NCBI GenBank assembly: GCA_964574325.1
Contig: CAZNMY010000014.1
Coordinates: forward strand, 21,101-85,100
Source of the DNA: CAMDPA01 sp964574325
GTDB taxonomy: Bacteria > Pseudomonadota > Alphaproteobacteria > Rhizobiales > Hyphomicrobiaceae
DNA: 64,000 bases
Direction: 5' to 3'
Below, in pieces: positions 34,421 through 42,938 of the stretch. The notes under the pieces were generated by a model, which made no database searches, was not told where the DNA came from, and saw only the letters and a list, made by a program, of their open reading frames with translations. Every line of letters begins with the position of its first letter. The first letter of the stretch is position 1. The position numbers were made by a program, and so were the translations under genes.

Positions 34421-35035
34421 GCGGCCGGCGTAGCTGACGAGGTGGGAGAGGTCGACGCCGAGCTTGGCGAGGGCGCGGTCGTATTTCAGCTCGAGATCGG
34501 GATCGAACACGATGTCGGCGTCCGCGGGGCAGGAGAGCCAGCCGTTGGCCTGGATCTCGCTTTCGAGCTGGCCCGGCGCCCAGCCGGAATAGCCGAGCGC
34601 GATCATCGACCGCTCGGGGCCGCGGCCGCGGGCGATGGCCTTCAGGATGTCGACGGTGTTGGTGAGGCGGATCTCGCTGGCGATCTCCACGGTCGAGCCG
34701 CTCGTCGAGTATTCCGGTGAATGCAGAACGAAGCCGTGCTCGGTCTTGACCGGGCCGCCGATCTGGATGCTGCGGTCGAGGACGGTGGCCGGCACCTCGT
34801 CCTCCGAGTTGTCGTCGATGACGCCAAGCTCGCGCAGCAGGTGGGCGAAAGAGACGTTGTCGGCGCGCTGATTGATGATGAGGCCCATCGCGCCATCCTC
34901 GTTGTGGAGGCACATATAGATGACGGAGCGCGCAAAGCGCTTGTCGGTCATCGCTGGCATCGCTATCAGCAACTGGCCGTCGAGATAACTGCCGCGCGCG
35001 GGCTTGCGGCGCCGTTTTGAAGCGGTGTCCTTCAT
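34415..35035 (-). CDS. YqgE/AlgH (UPF0301) family protein
   Basis: This 206-residue protein carries the UPF0301 pattern: YLDGQLLIAMPAMTDKRFAR, SVIYMCLHNEDGAMGLIINQ, then IQIGGPVKTEHGFVLHSPEY and YSGWAPGQLESEIQANGWL. The structure is known for members but the biochemical role is not; AlgH was named for alginate regulation in Pseudomonas. A basic N-terminus (KDTASKRRRKPARG) precedes the domain. Confidence 0.92.
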   Translation of the reverse strand: MKDTASKRRRKPARGSYLDGQLLIAMPAMTDKRFARSVIYMCLHNEDGAMGLIINQRADNVSFAHLLRELGVIDDNSEDEVPATVLDRSIQIGGPVKTEHGFVLHSPEYSTSGSTVEIASEIRLTNTVDILKAIARGRGPERSMIALGYSGWAPGQLESEIQANGWLSCPADADIVFDPDLELKYDRALAKLGVDLSHLVSYAGRA

Positions 35036-35287
35036 GTCGCAATTCTATCCCGAGGAGCCAGCAGTGTGAAGGCCCTCGTCACGCTTCCACACTTGCCCCG
35101 AACGTGGGCGACGGCGGCTTTCCGCCGTTTCGATGGCGCCCATTCTGCCGGCCGTGATCATATGGTCGTGAACATTCGTGACTTGTGTGTTTCTGGATAA
35201 GTCCACAACGTATGTCTGGCGGCCCAGGCCATCCACAGACGCAGCCTGCAGCCGCGCCCGACGCAGCAGATGGATCGACGAGCAGCC

Positions 35288-36220
35288 ATGAAGCGTGCAC
35301 CCGGAATTCTGCCGTCGGTCGTCTCGGCCATTTCGTATTCGATCGCAGGACTGATGGTCGCCGGAGCCGGTAGCGCGGCGGTGGCGCAGGTTTCGGTTCC
35401 CGGGGCGGTGTCCCGTCCCGTGGGCGGGGGGGCTGTTCGTGCTTCCGGCGCGCCGCAGTCGGCCTGGGTGAAGGGGCACAATTCGGCGGTGCGGCTGATC
35501 GGCGGAGCGGAGCCGGCGGTGAACGGGGGGCGGCGGCTGGTGGTCGGCGTCGAACTCACCCTGGGGGAGGGCTGGAAGACATATTGGCGCCATCCCGGCG
35601 ATGATGGCGGATTGCCGCCGACGTTCGCCTGGGATCAGTCGCGCAACCTCAAATCGGCACGCGTGATGTACCCCGCCCCGGAGCGGATCAAGTCGCTCAA
35701 CGGTACTGCGATCGGCTATTCGAAGTCGGTTGTCTTTCCGGTCGAGATCGAGGCTGAAGATGCGAGCCGACCCGTAGCGATTTCGCTGGCGCTGGACTAC
35801 GGCATCTGCCGGGAGATCTGTATTCCGGCGGAGGCGCGGCTGGCGCTCGTGCTCGAGCCGAAGCTTGCCGCGATGCCGCCCGATCTCGCGGCAAGTCTGG
35901 CGAAGGTGCCGGTCGTCGTTTCCGGCGCGGCTGCGGCCAAAGTCGTGAAGTCGGCCAAGGCGGTGCTGACCGGACCTCAGCCGACGATCACATTCGAGAT
36001 CGCCGCGAGTGGCAGCGAGAAGACCGATCTGTTCGTCGAGCCTTCCGGGGGCACATTTCTGCCGGTTCCGGCAAAGGCCGGGGCGAGCGTGGGGGGTGTG
36101 CAGCGGTTCCGTATCGATCTCGAGGGCGTCGACGAGGTGGCGAAACTCGCGGGCCAGAAACTGCGGCTGACGGTGACCGGCGGGGGCAGCGGGTCCGAGA
36201 TCGAGTGGGTCGTGAAGTGA
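35288..36220 (+). CDS. Exported DsbD N-terminal-domain-like protein
   Basis: This 310-residue protein has a signal peptide (MKRAPGILPSVVSAISYSIA, cleavage after VAQ) and a DsbD alpha-like immunoglobulin fold. Visible parts are GVELTLGEGWKTYWRHPGDD, then PPTFAWDQSRNLKSARVMYP, GTAIGYSKSVVFPVEIE and LDYGICREICIPAEA. The two cysteines in CREIC match the redox pair of DsbD-N proteins, so it may accept or pass reducing equivalents in the periplasm. No membrane DsbD/CcdA domain is fused or adjacent. An in-frame ATG at 35270 is an alternative start. Confidence 0.83.
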   Translation: MKRAPGILPSVVSAISYSIAGLMVAGAGSAAVAQVSVPGAVSRPVGGGAVRASGAPQSAWVKGHNSAVRLIGGAEPAVNGGRRLVVGVELTLGEGWKTYWRHPGDDGGLPPTFAWDQSRNLKSARVMYPAPERIKSLNGTAIGYSKSVVFPVEIEAEDASRPVAISLALDYGICREICIPAEARLALVLEPKLAAMPPDLAASLAKVPVVVSGAAAAKVVKSAKAVLTGPQPTITFEIAASGSEKTDLFVEPSGGTFLPVPAKAGASVGGVQRFRIDLEGVDEVAKLAGQKLRLTVTGGGSGSEIEWVVK

Positions 36221-36237
36221 GCCGGCGCAGTTCCCTC

Positions 36238-36307
36238 GTGGCCCGTCGCGCCTAAATCGCTTTCCTGGCCGGAAGCGTTGTCGATTTAGGCGCGACACAA
36301 GGGCCAC
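36238..36307. repeat. Long hairpin element 1
   Basis: GTGGCCC/GGGCCAC (7 bp) encloses GTCGCGCCTAAATCG (36245-36259) and its exact inverse at 36282-36296, and inside it CTTTCC/GGAAGC-type pairing. The whole folds as one long hairpin starting 18 bases after the DsbD-like stop codon. Confidence 0.85.
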
Positions 36308-36326
36308 TAGATAAATCATAGGCTCA

Positions 36327-36400
36327 GTGTGGCGTTTATCGCGCCTTGATCGACACCTCCCTTGCTGCGACCATCGGTCGATCAAGGCGCGACGCCACAC
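36327..36400. repeat. Long hairpin element 2
   Basis: GTGTGGCG/CGCCACAC (8 bp) encloses TCGCGCCTTGATCGAC (36339-36354) and its exact inverse at 36377-36392. It is built on the same plan as element 1 and sits 20 bases after it. Confidence 0.85.
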
Positions 36401-36542
36401 TTGGGAGATGGGACAGCGGCTGAGACGCCGACCGTCTTGAAGGCGCCGAGGCTGGTGGTACATATGTGTCGAATTCGGTGACCGAATGGGGATAGCCCTC
36501 GACGACGAGGTGGCCCGCTCATGCACGGAGAACGCCCGGTAA

Positions 36543-37547
36543 ATGTCCAGGAATTCTCCGGCTAAATGGATGATTGGCGCGATGCAGTCCCTTCGACCGA
36601 CGCCGACGACGACGAGGCGGACGCAGACGCGGTCTGGACATGCGAGGGTGTCGCGCCCGGATTCGCTCTCCGGTCTGCTCACCGTCGCGTTCGTCGTTAC
36701 TGCCACATTGGGTCCGATCGGGGGGGTAGCCGCGCAAGGGGCCAGATCCGATCCAAGTCGCGACGCTGCGCGAGGGCAGGCGACTGCATTGGCGCCGCAT
36801 CGTGCGATCTACGAGTTCACGCTCGGCAAGGTTCGTTCGGAAAAGGGCATCACCGCGCTGTCGGGAAGGATGGTCTACGAGTTCACGGGCTCGGCATGTG
36901 ACGGCTACACGCAGACCATGCGGTTCGTGACGCGGACGACGGCTGCTTCGGGAACGGTCAGCGTTTCAGATCAGCGCTCGACGAGCTGGGAGGACGATAC
37001 GGGGATGCGCTACCGGTTCCAGTCGAGCCAGTATCGCGACCAGAAGCTGATCGAGCAGACGGCCGGCACCGCGACGCGGGGGGAGGGCAGCGAGGATATC
37101 CGGGTCGAGCTGACGCGTCCGCAAAGCCGGAAATCTGCGGTCGGCGGCGCCGCCATGTTCCCGGTACAACATTCGATCAAGCTGCTCGATGCTGCGCGAC
37201 GCGCGCGATCCAGCTTCACCGCCGATTTCTTCGATGGCTCGGAAGGTGGCGAAAAGACCTACTCGGTCAGCGCGCAGATCGGAAAGCAGATGGCGGCGAA
37301 TTTCAATCGCACGCTGCCGAAAGTCGGGCAAGCCGACAAGCTCGACGGCATCGCATCGTGGCCGGTGATGCTCAGCTATTTCGAGCACGGTTCGGAGGGC
37401 AAGGACGCCGTTCCGACGTATGAAATGGGCTTCGTGATCTTCGCCAACGGCGTGAGCCGGCGGCTGGTCATCGACAACGGCGAATATACGATGAAGGGTG
37501 AACTCAGCGAGTTCAAGCTGATCGATCCGACACCCTGCCGCCGCTGA
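36543..37547 (+). CDS. EipB-family (DUF1849) cell envelope integrity protein
   Basis: This protein of up to 334 residues has a hydrophobic export signal (SGLLTVAFVVTATLGPIGGV) preceded by a long basic leader, then the EipB beta-spiral domain starting LAPHRAIYEFTLGKVRSEKG. Features include GRMVYEFTGSACDGYTQT and FFDGSEGGEKTYSVSAQIG. A final cysteine in DPTPCRR is expected to pair with the SACDGY cysteine, as in Brucella EipB. EipB is periplasmic and supports envelope integrity. Starts at 36567 or 36582 would shorten the leader. The intergenic hairpins lie upstream. Confidence 0.87.
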   Translation: MSRNSPAKWMIGAMQSLRPTPTTTRRTQTRSGHARVSRPDSLSGLLTVAFVVTATLGPIGGVAAQGARSDPSRDAARGQATALAPHRAIYEFTLGKVRSEKGITALSGRMVYEFTGSACDGYTQTMRFVTRTTAASGTVSVSDQRSTSWEDDTGMRYRFQSSQYRDQKLIEQTAGTATRGEGSEDIRVELTRPQSRKSAVGGAAMFPVQHSIKLLDAARRARSSFTADFFDGSEGGEKTYSVSAQIGKQMAANFNRTLPKVGQADKLDGIASWPVMLSYFEHGSEGKDAVPTYEMGFVIFANGVSRRLVIDNGEYTMKGELSEFKLIDPTPCRR

Positions 37548-37724
37548 GGTCGTCCGGCCGGGGCCGTTCACGGGACGCCGTGGCCGGAAGGATGACGGGT
37601 TCTTGTCGATTGTGCCGAACCCGGACGATTTGCGGATCGTAAAGAACTTTTACGTACTCTGTCGCGATCCACCCCGGCCAGCCCATAGCTGGCTGGACGC
37701 CGATGCGCGCCAGAAGGAACACCG

Positions 37725-39392
37725 ATGACGATCAGGAGGCGGCCTCTGAGACGGGTTCGCCGGGCTTTGCTCGCTGCGGCGGCCTTGTCGGCCACGATCA
37801 GCGGGCTGATGCTTGTACTGCCTGCATTCGCTCTGCAACTGTTCGGCTCGGTGCTGCCCGGCGGCTCTGTCGAGGCGTTGTGGCTGATCGCGGGCGGAGC
37901 GATCGCGACGCTCGTCGTGGCCGGCGTCGTCGATTTCTGCCGGACGCTGATTCTGCTGCGGGCAGGGCTTTGGCTCGATCACACGATAGGCGGGATGCTG
38001 CTGGAGGCGGCGATCGGCCGGGGCGCAGACGCAGGGACGCTGCGTGCGGAGGCCGACGCGATCGGCGCAGTCCGAAGGCTGCTGACCGGCGGGCGGCTGG
38101 GGGCAGCGCTCGAGTTGCCGTGGGCCGCGGGCGGGTGCGGTCTCTTGATGTGGTTTCATCCTCTGCTCGGCTCTGCGGCGCTGCTCGTCGTCGTGCTCTC
38201 CTACATTCTCTGCCGGGTTGCGGCGGGGCGGTCCCTGCATGCAGGGCATCGTGACAACGATCGAGCGCGCCGCTGGCTCGAAGTGGTTGCACCGCAGGCG
38301 GCGGAGCTTTCGGCGATGGGGGCGTCCGGGGGGATCGCGCGGCGGTGGGAACACGAAAATCGTGCACGGACGGCGAAATCCTATCATCTGGGGTGGCGGT
38401 TCGGCTCGGCGAATGCACTGGCGCGCGTCCTGCAGCCGGCGGGCATCGCGGCTGTCGCCACTGCGGGAGCCTATCTCGTTCTCACCGAAATCCTGTCGCC
38501 GGCTGCCGTCGTTGCAGCGGCGCTGCTCGTGATGCGTGCGCAGTCGACGATCGAGCAGGTCATCGGTGGTTTGCAGGAATTCCGCGAAGCCCGCGCGGGC
38601 TGGCGCGTTCTCGTCGAGGCCGAAGACAGTCTGGCGCCGACGTCCTCGGGACTTGCCGGTGCGGCGGGGGGACGGGGTGGGGAAATCTCGCTCGAAGCCG
38701 TCTCGATGCGTCTTGCAGGCGAGCAGAACCGCGGGCTCGGCAATGTCAATCTGCGGGTCGAGCCGGGGGAGTGCGTCGGCGTCATCGGGGCGCGCGGCGC
38801 CGGCAAGTCGACGTTGCTGAGGACGATTGCGGGTGTCGCGATTCCCGAGGCTGGCCGGGTTTCACTCGACGGCCGGCCGCTGGCTCTGCATCAGCGCAGC
38901 ATGGTTTCGCGGGCGATCGGCTATATGGGCGAAAGCAGCGGGCTGCTGCCGGGCAGCGTCGCCGACAACATCGCCGGTTTCGAAGACTATTCGATGGATC
39001 GGGTGGCGGCGGCTGCCGCGCGGGCGGGCGTGCACGCGGTCCTATCCGCGCTGCCGCAGGGTTACGACAGCGAGGCTGCCGGTGCCGATTGCGTGCTTTC
39101 TCTGCGTCAGGCGAGAGCCGTGTGCCTCGCGCGTGCGTTCTACGGATCACCGCGCGTGGTCGTTCTCGACGAGCCGGAACTCGGAGCGAATGCTGCTGAA
39201 ATCGCGGGGCTCGGTGCGATCGTGCTCGGATTGCGCCGTGACGGCGTGACCGTCGTGCTCGCGACCGCGGAGCCGCAACTGCTTCGGTTGACCGATCGGA
39301 TTGCGGTCATGACTGCGGGAACGATCGAGTCCGTGCTGCCGAGCCGTCAGCTTTCGGCTTCCGGCGCTAGCTTGTCGGCGAGGGCGGCATGA
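37725..39392 (+). CDS. Type I secretion-like ABC transporter (PrtD type) with degenerate ATPase
   Basis: This 555-residue protein fuses a six-helix exporter domain (about 1-310; LIAGGAIATLVVAGVVDF, LLVVVLSYILCRVAAG and others) to a nucleotide-binding domain. Walker A is intact (GARGAGKST, about 355) and Walker B is VVVLDEPEL. The signature reads LSLRQ instead of LSGGQ, the Q-loop glutamine is replaced (IGYMGESS) and the H-loop histidine is missing (LATAEPQ). There is no C39 peptidase domain. It heads a tightly packed operon with an HlyD adaptor (ATGA overlap) and a lyase-like protein. It may bind but hydrolyse ATP poorly. Confidence 0.85.
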   Translation: MTIRRRPLRRVRRALLAAAALSATISGLMLVLPAFALQLFGSVLPGGSVEALWLIAGGAIATLVVAGVVDFCRTLILLRAGLWLDHTIGGMLLEAAIGRGADAGTLRAEADAIGAVRRLLTGGRLGAALELPWAAGGCGLLMWFHPLLGSAALLVVVLSYILCRVAAGRSLHAGHRDNDRARRWLEVVAPQAAELSAMGASGGIARRWEHENRARTAKSYHLGWRFGSANALARVLQPAGIAAVATAGAYLVLTEILSPAAVVAAALLVMRAQSTIEQVIGGLQEFREARAGWRVLVEAEDSLAPTSSGLAGAAGGRGGEISLEAVSMRLAGEQNRGLGNVNLRVEPGECVGVIGARGAGKSTLLRTIAGVAIPEAGRVSLDGRPLALHQRSMVSRAIGYMGESSGLLPGSVADNIAGFEDYSMDRVAAAAARAGVHAVLSALPQGYDSEAAGADCVLSLRQARAVCLARAFYGSPRVVVLDEPELGANAAEIAGLGAIVLGLRRDGVTVVLATAEPQLLRLTDRIAVMTAGTIESVLPSRQLSASGASLSARAA

Positions 39393-40414
39393 CGAAAGCG
39401 TCGCTGCCGGAGAGTGTATCGCGAAAGCTCGGCCGCGGTACGGCATCGGGTGGACCGCGCAGTGGTGGGCCGCTGCTCGCGAGCGTCGTGGTTGTCGGTG
39501 CTCTCGCGGGCGTCGGCTGGTTCGGGCTCGATCGGCTCGCACTGAGCGATGGATATATGATCGTCCAGGCGAGGGTCGCCGATGGGCGGTTGCATCCGGT
39601 GCAGCACGCGGGCGGCCGGATCGAGAAGGTTCATGCGGTCGTCGGAAAGCCGGTCGCAGCCGGGGAATTGCTGGCGACGGTCGATCCCGGCGATGTCGAT
39701 GCGCGGATCGCCGCGCTGAAGGCGGAGGCGCAAGCCTCGCAGTTGCGGCTCGAAGCTGTGCGCCGCGAAGCGCATGCATTCGACGTGCTGCAACAGCAGA
39801 TGCTGGTGGCGCGGGAGCGGGTCGTTGCGCTGGAGCAGAAGCTCGCGGAACTCGAGAAGGAAAATGCTGGCGTTCTGGCGCGGATAGCGGAAGCCGACAG
39901 CCGGCTCGCTCTGGTGGAAATCAGATCGCCGATTTCCGGCGTGGTTCATTCGATGGATGGGCTCGTGGCCGGCCAGGACGTTCGTCCTGGCGAGAAACTC
40001 GCCGAGATCGCCGGCAATCCCGGCGGGCTCATTCTCGAGGCGGAATTGTCCGAAGGCCAAGCCGCCGCTGCGGCGGGCGGGCGCGATGTCAGGATCTGGC
40101 CGGAGCGGGCCGCATGGCACGACGGACGCGGATTTGCGGGGCGGATCGTCTCGCTGTCGGGCCGGGTTTCGGCATCACCTTCGCTTTCGCCTGCGACGTT
40201 CTCTCCGTGGGCTGCGAGCGGGGTGGTGCGTGTCGCGCGTATCGAGGTCGATCGGCAGCAGGCGGCGGGTCTCGAGGCAGCGCTCACGCGTCACGGCGGT
40301 ACGACGCAGATCGCCATTCCAACCGGTACGAAGTCGGCAGTCCAGCAATTCCTCGAGCCCTTCAGGCGCAAGGCCCAGGGCAAGTCTAGCCATTATCTTT
40401 CAACGGGAGTTTGA
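39389..40414 (+). CDS. HlyD-family type I secretion adaptor
   Basis: This 341-residue inner-membrane adaptor has one N-terminal membrane helix (LLASVVVVGALAGVGWFGL). It then has a lipoyl half (GRLHPVQHAGGRIEKVHAVV), a short coiled-coil hairpin (about 105-170, with ALKAEAQASQLRLEAVRREA) and the second lipoyl half (IRSPISGVVHSMDGLVAGQD). A beta-barrel domain ends the protein. It starts inside the stop codon of the ATPase gene (ATGA), indicating coupling. No TolC-type outer-membrane gene is present in the window. Confidence 0.88.
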   Translation: MTKASLPESVSRKLGRGTASGGPRSGGPLLASVVVVGALAGVGWFGLDRLALSDGYMIVQARVADGRLHPVQHAGGRIEKVHAVVGKPVAAGELLATVDPGDVDARIAALKAEAQASQLRLEAVRREAHAFDVLQQQMLVARERVVALEQKLAELEKENAGVLARIAEADSRLALVEIRSPISGVVHSMDGLVAGQDVRPGEKLAEIAGNPGGLILEAELSEGQAAAAAGGRDVRIWPERAAWHDGRGFAGRIVSLSGRVSASPSLSPATFSPWAASGVVRVARIEVDRQQAAGLEAALTRHGGTTQIAIPTGTKSAVQQFLEPFRRKAQGKSSHYLSTGV

Positions 40415-40417
40415 GTC

Positions 40418-41353
40418 GTGGTCAGCGCGCGGAAGAAGAGCCAAGATAGAAAGCAGATGCTGTTCAACATCGGCGGCGGCGGAATGCTGGTGCTGGGGTT
40501 GGTTCTGGCGGTCAAGTCGTCGTACACGCCGAAGCCTGAAACGCCGCTGTGCGAGACGAGATACTCCGGCGGCGTGCTGTTCTCGTACACGCGCAAAGGC
40601 GCTGATCCGCTGTCGCCGGAAGATCTCCAGGCGCGGCTCGCGGGAACCGATCGCGGGCTCGTGAAGAACGCGAAGATCGTGGCGGACGCGGCGGTGCCGC
40701 AGGGCTACGCCATGGAGGTTCAGCTCAGGCGCTCCAACGGCGAGGAGGACGACCAGTCGCGCAGCGGCATCGGCTTCCTGTGGGTGCCTCGACAGTTGCC
40801 GCTCGCGACATCGGCCTGCCTTTCCTACAGCGTATGGATTCCAGAGGGGTTCAAGCTCGGCGACGGCGGCATTCTCCCCGGTCTCGTCAGCGACGCGCAG
40901 GGCATGGAAGATGCTGCACCCGCGGGTAATGCGTCGGCGGCCGATGCGAACTCGTCTTCAGGTGGTGCGCCGGCCCTCGGCAAGTTTCCGCCGTTCTCGC
41001 TCCGGCCGCAGTGGCGCGGTGACGGCAGTCTGCTGCTGCAGCCCGTCGTGAACATCGGGCAGATGGCCGGTATTCTGCTCGACCCGGCGAAGGCATCGCT
41101 GAAGCCGGGACAGTGGTCGCGCATCGAGGAGGAAGTGGTCCTCAATACGCCCGGTCTCAACAACGGGATACTGCGCGCCTGGGTGAACGGCCGGCTGGTC
41201 GTGGAAGCGTTCAACGTCGGCTTCCGGCGCGACGAGAACCAGAGCTTCCAGGCCGTGGTGGGCGACATCCATCACATTCGTCATGGCGGATGGGCACCGG
41301 CGCCGGCGGAATCGCGGCTCAGGATCTCGCCGCTCGAGTTGCGATTGAAATAG
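40418..41353 (+). CDS. Membrane-anchored polysaccharide lyase 14-like protein
   Basis: This 311-residue protein starts three bases after the HlyD stop codon. A single N-terminal membrane anchor (NIGGGGMLVLGLVLAVKSSY) precedes a beta-jelly-roll domain. Its segments SACLSYSVWIPEGFKLGDGG, ILPGLV, QWSRIEEEVVLNTPGLNNG and ILRAWVNGRLVVEAFNVGF resemble alginate lyase family PL14 and related lamin-like folds. An Ala/Ser/Gly-rich insert interrupts it near 170-190. It has no RTX repeats, so it is probably a membrane-bound partner, not the secreted cargo. The activity is inferred and weakly supported. Confidence 0.68.
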   Translation: MVSARKKSQDRKQMLFNIGGGGMLVLGLVLAVKSSYTPKPETPLCETRYSGGVLFSYTRKGADPLSPEDLQARLAGTDRGLVKNAKIVADAAVPQGYAMEVQLRRSNGEEDDQSRSGIGFLWVPRQLPLATSACLSYSVWIPEGFKLGDGGILPGLVSDAQGMEDAAPAGNASAADANSSSGGAPALGKFPPFSLRPQWRGDGSLLLQPVVNIGQMAGILLDPAKASLKPGQWSRIEEEVVLNTPGLNNGILRAWVNGRLVVEAFNVGFRRDENQSFQAVVGDIHHIRHGGWAPAPAESRLRISPLELRLK

Positions 41354-41364
41354 CCGGCGGTCGA

Positions 41365-42303
41365 TCAGGCCAACAGACGGAACATGAGAACGCCGAGCAG
41401 CGTCAGACCGATGCCGACGTATTCCGACAAGGAGATGCGCTCGCGGTAGTAGAGCGCGGACACGAGGAGCGTGAACACGACCTCGATCTGGCCCACCGCG
41501 CGCACATAGGAAGCGTTCTCGAGCGCGAAGGCCGTAAACCAGCAGATCGAGCCCACCGCGCTCGTCGCGCCGATGAATGCGGACTTTCCCAGGTGCGGCT
41601 TCAGCTTCTCAGCGAGGCCGGGGTCCCGCCAGGCGAGCCACGCGCCGATGACGACGGTCTGCATCAGGATCGCCAGGACGACCGTCCAGCCGCCGCGCCA
41701 GAGGAATGTGCCTTCGCCGATCACGAGAGCGGCTTCACGAAAGGTCAGAAACGATATCGCGAAGCTCACCGCGCACCCAAGCGCGACGCCGAGCGCCTTG
41801 TCGTTCAGAATTGCGGACAGGCGGCTGCTGCCGGTCTCGTTGCCTGCGAGAATGGCACCGGTGCGCATCGTGCGTTCGAACGACATCATCACGACGCCGG
41901 CCATGACGACGCTCAGCGCGACGACGCCGCCGATGCTCAGGCGCTCGGAAAAGAACAGTGCGCCGAGGATCGCGGTCACGACGATGTCGACCTTGGTCAA
42001 CATCGTTCCGACGCCGAAGCTGCGCAGAGTGAACATGCGGATCAGCAGGGCCGTGGCGAGGACCTGCGCCATCGCGCCGACGAACGTGTAGGCGAGATAG
42101 GGGAAATTGAAATCGGGCAGACGCTCGCCCGTCGCGGCCAGAACGATCGCCAGATAAATCGCGAGCACGGGCAGGCCGAACAGCGAGCGCACGTAGGTCG
42201 TCGTGAGGGTCGAGAGGTGCTTGTTGAGATCGCGCTGGGCTGCGGTGCGAATGGCCTGGAGGAGGGCGGCCAGCACGGTGAGGACGATCCAGAAGTGATC
42301 CAT
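41365..42303 (-). CDS. EamA-family (DMT) transporter
   Basis: This 312-residue protein has about ten hydrophobic helices in two EamA repeats (HFWIVLTVLAALLQAIRTAA to FSERLSIGGVVALSVVMAGV, and ALGCAVSFAISFLTFREA to YYRERISLSEYVGIGLTLLG). DMT permeases export metabolites; the substrate cannot be told. A long in-frame extension to 42876 would cross the cobalamin riboswitch on the other strand and is rejected. The start at 42303 opens with MDHFWIVLTVLAALLQ. Confidence 0.88.
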   Translation of the reverse strand: MDHFWIVLTVLAALLQAIRTAAQRDLNKHLSTLTTTYVRSLFGLPVLAIYLAIVLAATGERLPDFNFPYLAYTFVGAMAQVLATALLIRMFTLRSFGVGTMLTKVDIVVTAILGALFFSERLSIGGVVALSVVMAGVVMMSFERTMRTGAILAGNETGSSRLSAILNDKALGVALGCAVSFAISFLTFREAALVIGEGTFLWRGGWTVVLAILMQTVVIGAWLAWRDPGLAEKLKPHLGKSAFIGATSAVGSICWFTAFALENASYVRAVGQIEVVFTLLVSALYYRERISLSEYVGIGLTLLGVLMFRLLA

Positions 42304-42469
42304 GTGCGGACGAACCGTTCTCGAAGGGCCGAAGGTTGAGAGCAGCGCTATCTGCTTTTGGGCCGGTGAGGAAATGCCGCGAAGTTGGAGTGTGGCGTCA
42401 GCGCCATAGTTGGCAGGAACTGTCGGCGCCGGCTTGACTCGGTTTGCCGCTTCTGCGCGCAATGTCGAT
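42304..42469. other. Divergent promoter region before the riboswitch
   Basis: This 166-base region separates the EamA gene from the cobalamin riboswitch. It must hold promoters for both; none was assigned. Confidence 0.35.
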
Positions 42470-42662
42470 GTGACGGTCTCTGGGGTGGCCGAAAGGTTGC
42501 TCCAGGTGAAAAGGGAATGCGGTGAGAGGTCTCGTGCCTCAATTCCGCGGCTGCCCCCGCAACTGTGAGCGGCGAGCTTTGTCCTCATTTGCCACTGGCG
42601 CCAACGCGCCGGGAAGGCAGGGCAAAGCGTTCGAGCCGCTAGCCAGGAGACCTGCCGGCACA
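42470..42662 (+). ncRNA. Cobalamin riboswitch
   Basis: The conserved elements appear in order: GATGTGACGGTCTCTGG (P1/P2 side), GAATGCGGTGAGAG, then CCGCGGCTGCCCCCGCAACT (the B12-box core) and GTGAGCGGCGAGC. GCCACTGG, CGGGAAGGCAGGGC and GCCAGGAGACCTGCCGGC follow. This is the full AdoCbl riboswitch consensus. It lies 277 bases upstream of the BtuB-like receptor start and would turn that gene off when cobalamin is abundant. Confidence 0.96.
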
Positions 42663-42938
42663 AGTCGTCCATCCTCCGCGCGGGGCGTGCGGTGGTGCGG
42701 GAGTCCGTCGTGGCGACGAAGTTGTGCAACGGGTAGGAGCACGCTTTGGCCACGATTCCGGACGCTTCGATCTTCACATAGTGGACTGCTGTATTCCGTA
42801 AGATCCTCGGGCTCGCGGTCGCATGGCCGCGTGAACCCCTTGGAAGGCGGCGTATGGCGTTCACTTCCGGCAGCAATGCCGGGGGCTAGCGGTCTCGATC
42901 GTCACTGCGTGCGACGCCCATCAAACCGGGATGTCGCC
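42663..42938 (+). promoter_or_regulatory. Expression-platform leader of the BtuB-like gene
   Basis: The 276 bases between the B12 aptamer and the receptor ATG contain several GC-rich complementary pairs (for example GCGGTCGC near GCATGGCCGCG). They probably form the expression platform. The ribosome site is weak (GGGATGTCGCC), consistent with translational control. Confidence 0.5.

Noticed and set aside
41113..42339. 408-residue plus-strand frame
   Set aside because: It overlaps the EamA gene antisense and is made of Asp/His/Arg-rich shadow sequence.
42522..42938. N-terminal extension of the BtuB-like receptor
   Set aside because: The frame runs straight through the cobalamin riboswitch and has no signal peptide at that start.
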